From: CAWFPR01 sp963817635
GTDB lineage: Bacteria; Acidobacteriota; Vicinamibacteria; Vicinamibacterales; 2-12-FULL-66-21
Assembly: GCA_963817635.1 (NCBI GenBank)
Contig: CAWFPR010000028.1
Span: 364,292 to 428,291, forward strand
Direction of reading: 5' to 3'
DNA: 64,000 bases
A program made the translations under genes and the position numbers. The notes under the pieces are model-generated. The model ran no database searches, was not told the DNA's origin, and saw only the letters and a list, made by a program, of their open reading frames with translations. Within the stretch, counting starts at the first letter, position 1, and each line of letters begins with the position of its first letter. Below are positions 25,139 to 34,231 of this stretch, piece by piece.

Positions 25139-25488
25139 ACGCCGCACGTCGTCGCGGGACGCTGACGCGGACGCCTGGCGGGCGACGGGGTCAATGCGTG
25201 CGGTGGCTGCAGACGATGATGCGATCACCTTCGGGTTGAGCGCCATGAACCGCCAGAGCAGGAAGGTCCCCAGGAACACGGTCGCCCTCGTGGGACACGT
25301 GGCGTAGGACGCCGTCACATGAGCCGATTCGGCTGGAGGCGTGGTGACAGTGGTCACGATCTGCTGCGGAATCAGGCTGCAGCCCTGGGGCAGCCTGGCC
25401 TTGTGCGCCGGGTCGGCCAGGAAGACAGACCGTCCAGACCGTCAGCGCGTTGGGGCGCACGCAAGAGACACGAGGACCGGATGCCGGC
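25139..25488. other. Non-coding stretch between convergent genes
   Basis: About 350 bp between the ligase-RidA gene and the end of the sigma-54 activator gene. Short open frames exist on both strands but none has a recognisable family pattern or ribosome binding site. A small dyad, GTGACAGTGGTCAC, occurs near 25345-25358. I see no clear terminator with a T-run. Confidence 0.5.
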
Positions 25489-27156
25489 TCAGTGGTGCTG
25501 GACCGGCCGGGCAATCCCGAGCTTGCGCATGCGGAACTGCAGCGTCGAACGCTTGATCCCAAGACGCGCGGCTGCGCCATCGGGCCCGGCGACGACCCAG
25601 TGGGTGCGCTCGAGCGCCGCGAGGATGTGGCGCCGGTCGGCGTCCTCGAGCGTGTCCGTGGCTGCCGTCGCCGCGCCGGTCCCGGCGCCTCGCGCGGAGG
25701 CGTGTGGCACGCTGTTCAACCCCGCGATCGGCACATCGAGGGTCGGGCCGGTCGAGAGGATCACGGCGCGCTCGATCAGGTTCTGGAGTTCGCGGATATT
25801 GCCCGGCCAGTCGTACTGCGTCAGGGCGCGCATCGTATCGGTCGGAATGGTCTCGATCTCCTTCTTCATCCGCCGGGCGAACTGCTGCGCGAAGTGGCGG
25901 ACCAGCATCGGGATGTCGTCCCGCCGCTCGCGCAGTGGCGGGACCCTGATCGGAAAGACGTTCAGCCGATAGAACAGGTCCTGCCGGAATTTCTGCTCGC
26001 CGGCCAGCGCCGCGAGGTCGCGGTTCGTCGCGGCGATCAGGCGCGCATCGGTGCGGAGCGTCCGGGTGCTGCCCAGCCGCTCGAATTCGCGCTCCTGCAG
26101 AACGCGCAGCAGCTTCGGTTGAAGTTCGAGAGGAATCTCGCCGACCTCGTCAAGAAACACCGTTCCGCGGTTGGCCAGCTCGAAGCGGCCGATGCGCTGG
26201 CTGATGGCGCCCGTGAAGGCCCCCTTCTCGTGGCCGAACAGCTCGCTCTCGAGCAAGCCGGTCGGTATCGCCGCGCAGTTCAACCGGATGAAGGCGCGGT
26301 CGCGCCGGGTGCTCAGCTGGTGGATCGCGCGCGCGACCAGTTCCTTGCCGGATCCGGTTTCCCCCGATATGAGTACCGTCGAATCGGTCGGCGCGACCGT
26401 CTGGATTTCCCGGATCACGCGGCCGAGCGCCTTGCTGCGTCCGATGATTTCCTCGAACCGGTAGTCGTCGCGAATCTCGTCCTCGAGGTACAGCTTCTCC
26501 CGCGCCAGCTGCGCGTTGAGTTCCTCGATGCGCTGGAACGAAAACGCGTTGCGAACCGCAATCGCAATCTGGCCGGCGACCCGAGTCAGCAGCGGGAACT
26601 GGCCGGGCGAGAACGCGCAGTCACGGTGGGCGCCCAGGTTCAGCGTACCGAGAGTCCCGTGCGCGGTCGCCAGCGGAACCGCGCAGGCCGACATGATGCC
26701 GCGGGCCCTGATGAAGGCGCTCTCGGGATAACGGTCGAGATCGGACGGCGTGAAAATCTGCGGCCGGCCTGTGGTGAACACGTGACCGGACGCCGATCCG
26801 CCGAGCGTGCTCTCCGTGGGAACGGGAACGTCGGACGCGTAACGGAACTCCTCGGACGCGTCGCAGACATGGTGGCGGAGCACCCCGGCCTCGGCGTCGA
26901 AGAGGCTCAGCGACGCGACATCCGCGCTGCAGCAGCGCCGTAGCGCGGGCGCGACCGCGCGGAACAGCTCGCGCGTATCCAGATGGGTGACGACCGCATT
27001 GGTCACATCGAGCAGCAGGTCGAGCTGGTCGCGCTCGCGCTGAAGCACCGCCAGCAAGTCCGTGAGATGGGCGTTCGACGCCAGGACGCTGGCCACGTCC
27101 ACCACTCTCGTCGCGCGCTCGTCGAAGACGTCGAACTCGTCACTGACACTCTTCAT
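25489..27156 (-). CDS. Sigma-54-dependent transcriptional activator with GAF domain
   Basis: A 555-residue activator. Residues about 40-200 are a GAF sensor (LLLDVTNAVVTHLDTRELF to GQIAIAVRNAF), then a coiled linker, then a sigma-54 AAA+ domain with Walker A GETGSGKE, the GAFTGA loop that contacts sigma-54 and Walker B GTVFLDEVGE. A Fis-type HTH closes the protein (AAARLGIKRSTLQFRMRKLG). The ATG at 27156 has GGGAGGC upstream. It lies next to, and convergent with, the aromatic degradation cluster and is a plausible regulator of it, sensing a small aromatic ligand through GAF. Confidence 0.93.
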   Translation of the reverse strand: MKSVSDEFDVFDERATRVVDVASVLASNAHLTDLLAVLQRERDQLDLLLDVTNAVVTHLDTRELFRAVAPALRRCCSADVASLSLFDAEAGVLRHHVCDASEEFRYASDVPVPTESTLGGSASGHVFTTGRPQIFTPSDLDRYPESAFIRARGIMSACAVPLATAHGTLGTLNLGAHRDCAFSPGQFPLLTRVAGQIAIAVRNAFSFQRIEELNAQLAREKLYLEDEIRDDYRFEEIIGRSKALGRVIREIQTVAPTDSTVLISGETGSGKELVARAIHQLSTRRDRAFIRLNCAAIPTGLLESELFGHEKGAFTGAISQRIGRFELANRGTVFLDEVGEIPLELQPKLLRVLQEREFERLGSTRTLRTDARLIAATNRDLAALAGEQKFRQDLFYRLNVFPIRVPPLRERRDDIPMLVRHFAQQFARRMKKEIETIPTDTMRALTQYDWPGNIRELQNLIERAVILSTGPTLDVPIAGLNSVPHASARGAGTGAATAATDTLEDADRRHILAALERTHWVVAGPDGAAARLGIKRSTLQFRMRKLGIARPVQHH

Positions 27157-27411
27157 AAAGCCGTGAGCCTCCCGGGATGGTTCTGGTAAGACGCGGGCGG
27201 ATGCCGCGAGGTGCCCACCCGCCGTCACGGTGCCAGCCGATGGGCACGCCCGTCGTTGGCACTTGTGCGCCGGGCTGCAAACCGCATGACAACAACCCGC
27301 AGGTTTTCAGGACGTTGGCGCCTGGCCGGGCGTTCCGCCCGCGGCGGGCACGATCGTCGCTCAGTAGCAGGCGGGCGGGCGGCCGGGCTCGGTGCAATGA
27401 CGCGGTGCCAG

Positions 27412-27711
27412 ATGGTTCGAATCACGACACACACGGTAGAAAACGCCCTCGTGCTGGAGCTGGAGGGCTGCCTGTCGGGCCCGTGGGTTCACGAGCTCGA
27501 CCGCTGCTGGCGCGACGCGTTGAGCAATCTGCGCGGACGGCAGATGCGGGTGGACCTGTCGGCCGTGTGCCATGCCGATGACGAGGGCCGGCGGCTCATG
27601 ACGCGGATGTACGACGCCGGCGCGCACTTCGTGACGCGCGGCTGCGTGATGCCCGAACTGGTCCGTGAAATTTCGGAGGCTGCCGGCGCGCGGTCTTCGC
27701 AGAGGAGTTAG
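27412..27711 (+). CDS. Small STAS-like protein
   Basis: A 99-residue protein from ATG 27412 (ATG 27397 is an in-frame alternative; neither has a good ribosome binding site). The pattern VENALVLELEGCLSGPWVHELDRCW, then MRVDLSAVCHADDEGRRLMTRMYDAGAHF, matches a STAS fold as in anti-sigma-factor antagonists. The usual phosphorylatable Ser of the DSSG motif is replaced by HADDEG, so regulation by a serine kinase seems unlikely. It ends 2 nt before the RND outer-membrane gene and may be the first gene of that operon. Confidence 0.7.
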   Translation: MVRITTHTVENALVLELEGCLSGPWVHELDRCWRDALSNLRGRQMRVDLSAVCHADDEGRRLMTRMYDAGAHFVTRGCVMPELVREISEAAGARSSQRS

Positions 27712-27713
27712 AC

Positions 27714-29153
27714 GTGCTCAATTTCGTGCGTGTCGCCTTCATCATGAGTGCGGCTGCCGTGGCCGCGTCCTGCACGCTGGGACGCGACTACACGCGACCC
27801 GTCATCAAGACCCCATCGGCATATCGGGACGCTCCGTCCGCCGCGACCGCGGGATCGCTGGCCGATCTGAAATGGTTCGAGCTGTTCCACGACGAGACCC
27901 TCACGGGGCTCGTGACGACGGCGCTGCACCAGAACTTCGAGCTGCGTATCGCGGCCGAACGGGTGCTCCAGGCGCGGGCGACCTTCGGCATCACCAGAGC
28001 CGACCAGTTGCCGTCGGTCGGCGCGTCGGTCGATGAGACCGCGACGCGTCAGTCCCAACGGGGCGCGAACCGGGGGTTCGCGAGTGGATCGGCTTCCGAT
28101 GTCAGCTACACGCAGGCCGGCTTCAGCCTCGGATGGGAGCTGGACGTGTGGGGACGGCTGCGGCGTCTGAGCGAAGCGGCGCGGGCGCGATACCTCGCAA
28201 CCGAGGAGGCCAGGCGCGGCGTCATCACGACGCTCGTCGCGGATGTGAGCGACACCTACCTCGCACTGCGCGCCCTCGATCGCGAGCTCGAGATCGCCAG
28301 GCGGACGCGTGACGCCGCGAACGACGGCCTTCAGCTCACCGAGGCGCGGCGGACGGGCGGCGTGGCGAGCGGGCTGGACGTGCGGCAGGCCGAGCAGCTC
28401 CTCTACACCTCGACCGCGCAGATCGCCAGCCTCGAGCGCCAGATCTCGCAGGTGGAGAACGCCCTGAGCCTGCTGCTCGGCCGCGAGCCCGGGGACGTAC
28501 CGCGCGGGCGCGCGCTCGAAGCACTGCAGGGACCGCCGGCCGTCCCCGCCGGACTTCCCTCGGCGCTGCTGGAACGCCGTCCGGACATCCGGGAGGCGGA
28601 GCAGCAGCTGATCGCGGCCAACGCGGAGATCGGTGCCGCGAAGGCCGAGTTCTTCCCGCGTATCAGCCTGACCGGGTTTCTCGGCGGGCAGAGCCGCGCG
28701 CTGTCGGATCTGCTGAGCGGCCCCGCTCGGCTGGCGACCGCGGGCGTCGGCGCCGTCGCGCCGATCTTCAACGCGGGACGGACCCGCGGCAACGTGACGC
28801 TCGCCGAAGCGGTCCACCGCGAGGCGCTGGTGAACTATCAGCGGGCGATCTACACGGCGCTTCGGGACGTGTCGGACGCGCTGGCCGTACATGCCAGGAC
28901 CAGCGAAGAGCGGACGCAGCAGGAACGGCTGGTCGATGCGCTGGATCAGTGGGTACGGCTGGCGACCGACCGCTATCGCGGCGGACTCGACAGCTACCTG
29001 CCGGTGCTCGACGCCCAGCGCAACCTCTTCCAGGGTGAACTGGCACTCGCGCGGCTCCGGCAGGGGGAGCTTGCCTCGGTCGTGCAGATCTATCGGGCGC
29101 TCGGCGGCGGCTGGCGGTCGGAACAGGCGGTGGAGCCGCAGTCACGGAACTGA
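27714..29153 (+). CDS. RND efflux outer-membrane lipoprotein, OprM/NodT family
   Basis: A 479-residue outer-membrane factor. A short signal peptide ends in a lipobox (AVAASC), giving a lipid-anchored N-terminus. Two repeats of long amphipathic helices and strands follow, with conserved stretches GWELDVWGRLRRL, ARRTGGVASGLDVRQAE, LLERRPDIREAEQQLIAANA and the PRISLTGFLG strand. It forms the trimeric exit duct for the pump encoded next. The start is GTG at 27714, directly after the STAS gene. Confidence 0.94.
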   Translation: MLNFVRVAFIMSAAAVAASCTLGRDYTRPVIKTPSAYRDAPSAATAGSLADLKWFELFHDETLTGLVTTALHQNFELRIAAERVLQARATFGITRADQLPSVGASVDETATRQSQRGANRGFASGSASDVSYTQAGFSLGWELDVWGRLRRLSEAARARYLATEEARRGVITTLVADVSDTYLALRALDRELEIARRTRDAANDGLQLTEARRTGGVASGLDVRQAEQLLYTSTAQIASLERQISQVENALSLLLGREPGDVPRGRALEALQGPPAVPAGLPSALLERRPDIREAEQQLIAANAEIGAAKAEFFPRISLTGFLGGQSRALSDLLSGPARLATAGVGAVAPIFNAGRTRGNVTLAEAVHREALVNYQRAIYTALRDVSDALAVHARTSEERTQQERLVDALDQWVRLATDRYRGGLDSYLPVLDAQRNLFQGELALARLRQGELASVVQIYRALGGGWRSEQAVEPQSRN

Positions 29154-29220
29154 GCGTGCGGCCAGCCATCGCACGACTTCCCGCACGGCGGGTCAGCCCG
29201 CCTGCATGAACGGAGAACAC

Positions 29221-30348
29221 ATGGCCAAGCGAATGATTCTCATGCTGGTGCTGATGACCATCCTCATCGCCGGCCTCGGATTCGTCAAAGTCCGGCAGTT
29301 CCAGGCGATGGCCGGGGAGTTCGCCGCGATGCAGCCCCCGCCCGACGCCGTCACGACGATCACGGCGGCCGAAGAGCAATGGCCCAGCACATTGAACGCC
29401 ATCGGAACGGTCGCGGCGGTCCAGGGCGTCACGGTCAGCGCCGACCTGCCCGGCATCGTGAACCGCATCGCCTTCGATTCGGGCAGGGCGGTGCAGAAGG
29501 GCGACGTGCTCGTGCAGCTCGATACGCGCCAGGAACAGGCGCAGCTGGCGGGCGCGGAGTCCGAGCTGGAACTCGCGCGGCTGAACTTCGAGCGCATGCA
29601 GGACCTCGTCCGGCAGGACGCCGTGTCGCGCGCCGAGTACGACGCGGCCGCCGCCGCGCACACCCAGGCGCAGGCGAAGCTGCGCGAGATACGCGCGACG
29701 ATCGAGCGCAAGACCATCCGGGCGCCGTTTTCCGGCGTGCTCGGCATCCGTCAGGTGAACCTCGGCCAGTATCTCGCCGGCGGCGACGCCGTCGTCCCGC
29801 TGCAGTCGGTCAACCCCGTCTACGTGAACTTCGGCGTGCCGCAGCAGGACGCGAGCCGGATGCGCATCGGCCGGACGGTCCACGTCAAGTCGGACGAGGC
29901 CGGGGAGCAGGAGTTCGCCGGGCGCATCAGCGCACTCGATTCGGTCGTCGACCAGGCCACCCGCAACGTGCAGGTGCAGGCAACGCTCGCCAATCCCGGC
30001 GGACGGCTCAAGCCGGGCATGTTCGTGCGGACGCAGGTGGTCGTCGGCGCCGCGCGTCCGGTCATTGCCGTGCCGGCCTCCGCGATCAACTACGCGCCCT
30101 ACGGCGACTCGGTCTTCGTGGTCGCCGACATGAAGAACGAGAACGGGCAGGCCTATCGCGGCGTGCGGCAGCAGGTCGTCAAGGTCGGCGGCGCCCGCGG
30201 CGACCAGGTCGCCGTGCTGTCGGGGATCAGCGCGGGAGACGAGATCGTGACGTCGGGCGTGTTCAAGCTCCGCAACGGCGCCGCCGTCCAGGTCAACAAC
30301 ACGGTGCAGCCGGGCAACAGCCCCGCACCCAGCCCGGAGGACCGGTGA
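29221..30348 (+). CDS. RND efflux periplasmic adaptor subunit
   Basis: A 375-residue HlyD/AcrA-family adaptor. It has an N-terminal anchor (ILMLVLMTILIAGLGFV), lipoyl halves (NRIAFDSGRAVQKGDVLVQL and IRAPFSGVLGIRQVNLGQYL), a short helical hairpin containing QDAVSRAEYDAAAAA, and the C-terminal barrel (LKPGMFVRTQVVVG). The hydrophobic segment lacks a cysteine, so it is membrane-anchored rather than lipidated. CGGAGAA lies 6 nt before the ATG at 29221. Its last base is the first base of the pump gene. Confidence 0.94.
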   Translation: MAKRMILMLVLMTILIAGLGFVKVRQFQAMAGEFAAMQPPPDAVTTITAAEEQWPSTLNAIGTVAAVQGVTVSADLPGIVNRIAFDSGRAVQKGDVLVQLDTRQEQAQLAGAESELELARLNFERMQDLVRQDAVSRAEYDAAAAAHTQAQAKLREIRATIERKTIRAPFSGVLGIRQVNLGQYLAGGDAVVPLQSVNPVYVNFGVPQQDASRMRIGRTVHVKSDEAGEQEFAGRISALDSVVDQATRNVQVQATLANPGGRLKPGMFVRTQVVVGAARPVIAVPASAINYAPYGDSVFVVADMKNENGQAYRGVRQQVVKVGGARGDQVAVLSGISAGDEIVTSGVFKLRNGAAVQVNNTVQPGNSPAPSPEDR

Positions 30349-33300
30349 TGAAGTTCACGGATCTGTTCGTCAGGCGGCCGGTTCTCGCGATCGTTGTCAA
30401 CCTCGTCATCCTGATTGCGGGGCTCCAGTCGATCCGCGCGCTCAGCGTGCGGCAGTATCCGCGCAGCGACATCGCGGTCATCAAGGTCTCGACAGTCTAC
30501 GTCGGCGCCAACGCCGACCTCGTGCGGGGGTTCATCACCACGCCGCTCGAGCGCGTCATCGCCAGCGCCGATGGGATCGACTACATGGAGTCGTCGAGCG
30601 CGCAGGGGCTCAGCACGATCACCGTGCACCTGCAGCTGAACTACGACACCAACGCCGCGCTGACGCAGGTGCAGGCGAAGGTCGCGCAGGTCCGCAACAA
30701 CCTGCCGCCCGAGGCGGAGGCGCCCGTCATCGAGATGGAGACAGCCGACAACCAGTTCGCGGCGCTGTACATCGGGTTCTCGTCGAAGGACCTCGACGAG
30801 AACCAGATCACGGACTACCTGACGCGTGTCGTGCAGCCGAAGCTGAGCGCCGTGAGCGGCGTGCAGCGGGCCGACATCCTGGGCGACCGCACGTTCGCGA
30901 TGCGCGTCTGGCTCAAGCCCGACCGGATGGCCGCCCGCGGCATCTCGCCGTCGGAGCTGCGCGACGCGCTGGCCCGCAACAATTACCTGTCGGCGCTCGG
31001 CAAGACCAAGGGCTCGATGGTGTCGGTGAACCTCGTGGCCAACACCGATTTGCGCACGCCCGAGGAGTTCCGCCAGCTCGTCGTCAAGGAGGACAAGGGC
31101 GTGGTCGTCCGGCTTGGCGAAATCGCCGACGTCGTGCTCGGTTCCGAGAACTACGACCAGGACGTCCGGTTCAACGGACAGGCGGCGACGTTCATGGGCG
31201 TATGGGTCCTGCCGACCGCGAACACCCTCGACGTCATCGCCAGGGTCCGGGATGCGCTGCCGGGCATCCAGGCGCAGCTCCCGTCGGGCATGACGGCCGG
31301 CATCCCGTACGACTCGACGGAGTACATCCACGACGCCATCAACGAGGTGCTCTCCACGCTCAGCGAGACGCTGCTCATCGTGATCGTGGTCATCTTCCTC
31401 TTCCTCGGATCGGTGCGGGCGCTGATCATCCCCGTGGTCGCAATCCCGATCTCGCTCGTGGGCGCGGCGTTCCTGATGTTCGTGGCAGGCTTCACCATCA
31501 ACCTGCTCACGCTGCTCGCGATCGTCCTCTCTGTCGGCCTCGTCGTGGACGATGCCATCGTGATGGTCGAGAACGTTGAGCGGCACCTGCACGAAGGCCG
31601 GCGCCCGCTGGCCGCCGCGCTGGAGGCGGCGCGTGAGCTGGTGGGCCCGATCGTCGCCATGACGATCACGCTGGCCGCCGTCTACGCGCCAATCGGGCTC
31701 CAGGGCGGCCTCACCGGCACGCTCTTCCGGGAGTTCGCCTTCACGCTCGCGGCGGCCGTGATCGTGTCGGGCGTCGTCGCGCTGACGCTTTCACCGATGA
31801 TGGGATCGAGGCTGCTGCGCGCCGGCGACACCGAGCGCGGCTTTGCCGGCTGGATCAACCGCCGCTTCGACGGCGTCCGCGGCCGCTACACGCGCATGCT
31901 GGCCGGCACGCTGCGCTATCGCCCTGTCGTCCTCGTGCTGTGGGCGCTCGTCGCGGCGCTGACGGTGCCGTTCTACCTGTTCTCCCAGAAAGAGCTCGCG
32001 CCCGCCGAAGATCAGGGCGTGGTGTTCGGGATCGTCCAGGCGGCCGCGGACTCCACCGTCGAGCAGACGACACTCTTCACGAAGCAGATTCACGAGGTCT
32101 ACCGGTCGTTCCCGGAGACCGCGAGCATCTTCCAGATCACGGGCCCGACCGGAGGATTCGGCGGGATGGTGACGAGGCCGTGGAGCGAGCGGACGAAAAC
32201 GGCGCAGCAGCTCCTGTTGGCGTCGATGGGCCCGCTGTCTCGAATTCCGGGCGTCCGGATCATCCCGCTCACCCCGCCGGCGCTGCCAGGCGGCGGCGAC
32301 TTCCCGGTGGACTTCGTGATCGCGTCGGCCGCCGAGCCGGAGCAGCTCCGTAGCCTCGCGAACCAGCTCGTGCAGAAAGCGATGGCGAGCGGGATGTTCA
32401 TCTTCGCGGACGCCGATCTGAAGTTCGACCAGCCGCAGACGGAGGTGGTCTTCGATCGCGACAAGCTGCGGTCGCAGGGAATCGATCTGGAGCCAGGCCG
32501 GACGCGATCTGTCCGTGCTCGTGGGCGGCAACTACGTGAATCGCTTCAGCATCCAGGGGCGGAGCTACAAGGTCATCCCGCAGGTGAAGCGGGCCGACCG
32601 TCTGACGCCCCAGCAGTTGACCGACATGCACATTACCGGCGGATCCGGCAGCCAGCTGGTGCCGCTCTCAACGTTCGCGACGCTCAAGACGACGACCGAG
32701 CCGCGCGAGCTGAAGAAGTTCCAGCAGTTGAATGCGGTGCGGATACAGGGCGTGATTCCCCCGCCGGTGTCCGCTGGACCAGGCGCTGGGCCTTCTCGAG
32801 CAGGAAGCGCACGAGATCCTGCCCGGTGGATTCAACATCGATTACGCGGGCGAGTCGCGGCAGCTGCGCACCGAGGGCAGCCGGTTTCTCGGTGTCTTCC
32901 TCCTGTCGGGCGTCCTGATCTACCTGGTGCTCGCCGCGCAGTTCGAGAGCTTCCGCGATCCGTTCATCATCCTCGCGGGGTCCGTGCCGCTGGCGTTGTC
33001 GGGCGCCCTGCTGTTTTCGTTCCTGGGCTTCACGACCCTGAACATCTACAGCCAGGTCGGGCTGATCACGCTCGTCGGGCTGGTCGCGAAGAACGGCATC
33101 CTGATCGTGCAGTTCGCCAATCACCTTCAGGAGTCGGGGATGTCGCAAACTCGCCGCGGTCGTCGAGGCCGCGGGCACACGCCTGCGCCCCATCCTGATG
33201 ACGACCGCCGCCACCGTGGTGGGCCATACGCCGCTGATCCTGGCGACGGGACCCGGCGCCGGCGCCCGCAACAGCATCGGGATCATGCTGGTGAGCGGCA

Positions 33301-33437
33301 TGATTGTCGGCACCGTCTTCACGCTCTTCGTCGTGCCGTCGATCTACGTGCTCGTCGCCCGATCGCATGCGACCGTCGCTGCTGAAGAGGAGCGTGCGAC
33401 CGTCCGCGGCCACGGGCTTGCCGAAGCCACTTCGTGA
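30348..33437 (+). pseudogene. RND multidrug efflux pump, three one-base frameshifts near the 3' end
   Basis: The first 715 or so codons read cleanly from ATG 30348 as an AcrB/MexB-family pump (FVRRPVLAIVVNLVILIAG; helix 4 GLVVDDAIVMVENVERHL with the proton-relay acids). Then the frame changes three times, each by one extra base: in GAGCCAGG near 32493, near 32773 and near 33146. Removing them gives 1028 residues with uninterrupted homology (IYLVLAAQFESFRDPF, GLVAKNGILIVQFANHLQ, MTTAATVVGHTPL). The restored normal length suggests consensus errors, but as written the protein is truncated. Confidence 0.9.
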
Positions 33438-33460
33438 TTCGCGGAAAGGAGCAACAGAAA

Positions 33461-33700
33461 ATGACAATCACCAGAGCGGAACGGCCATTCCGTCCGGCTG
33501 CGGGGCGCGACGCGTTCCTGCCCCTGTACGACCCGCTCACCAGGCTGCTCGGGCCGTCCGGGCGGCCGGCAATCCTGAAGAGGCGGGTCGTGTCCGCAAG
33601 TGGGCGAGTTCGAGCAGCGAGCGCGGGATTCAGGAGTGACGGTGTTCCGCCGGCAGCCCGAATCTCGCGACCGTGTCGCCCTCGAAGTCCACCTCGATGA
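33461..33700 (+). pseudogene. N-terminal fragment resembling a class I methyltransferase
   Basis: An ATG at 33461 with a strong AAAGGAG ribosome binding site opens a frame reading RPAAGRDAFLPLYDPLTRLLG, the typical N-terminus of a UbiE-like methyltransferase just before the SAM-binding loop. The similarity ends after about 45 residues; the next 35 are low-complexity and overlap the convergent cupin gene. No SAM motif follows in any frame. It looks like a gene truncated by deletion, with the cupin gene now occupying its downstream side. Confidence 0.45.
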
Positions 33701-34016
33701 GCACGGCCGGTTCGTCGCCGGGAATCCAGCCGTCGTGGCCGGGCTCGATGACGACGAACGCCGGGGCCGTGTATTCGCGGACGCAGCCGTCCCTGAACTC
33801 GATCGTGATCCGGCCTGACGCCAGGAACCCGACGTGCGCGTGCATGCACACGTCGGTGTGGATGGCGGTCTTGATGTTTCGCGACCATCGGAATCCAGGC
33901 TGATAGATCAGCCGCCGGATCCGGCCGGCCCCCGCGTGCGCGATGTCTACGCGCACGCCGCCGATGTCACGGCGCTCCGTTCCTGCCATCGGGGCCATCA
34001 ACTGATCGCTGCTCAT
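33630..34016 (-). CDS. Small cupin-fold protein
   Basis: A 128-residue single-domain protein. The segments MHAHVGFLASGRITIEFRDG, AFVVIEPGHDGWIPGDEP and AVLIEVDFEGDTVARFG fit the beta-strand and turn pattern of a small cupin. Potential metal ligands are two histidines in CMHAH and HDGW. The ATG at 34016 has a near-perfect GGAGGT 5 nt upstream, which decides the start over a longer frame. The function is unknown; small cupins of this kind often bind a metal or small ligand. Confidence 0.7.
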   Translation of the reverse strand: MSSDQLMAPMAGTERRDIGGVRVDIAHAGAGRIRRLIYQPGFRWSRNIKTAIHTDVCMHAHVGFLASGRITIEFRDGCVREYTAPAFVVIEPGHDGWIPGDEPAVLIEVDFEGDTVARFGLPAEHRHS

Positions 34017-34231
34017 GGTGAACCTCCGCTCGACGCCACGCTCCACGGCCGGGCTGCGTCAGGCATCCTTGAAGTGAGCCGGAGTGTAGCGCAACATCCC
34101 TTCAGTGCGTACTCCAGGACTGGCTCCGGCCGTCCGGGCGCCGGAGCGGGCGACCACCGCCGCCACCCGTTGCGTGGCGGATGGGGGCCGACGAAGGTAA
34201 CATGACCTTTCGCGCAGCACAGGATGTCCCG

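Noticed and set aside
25191..25357. Possible small gene on the minus strand downstream of the ligase gene
   Set aside because: Two competing frames, no ribosome binding site and no recognisable family.
29379..30347. Extension of the RND pump frame far upstream of 30348
   Set aside because: It lies inside the adaptor gene in another frame; the conserved pump N-terminus (MKFTDLFVRRPVLAI) begins at 30348.
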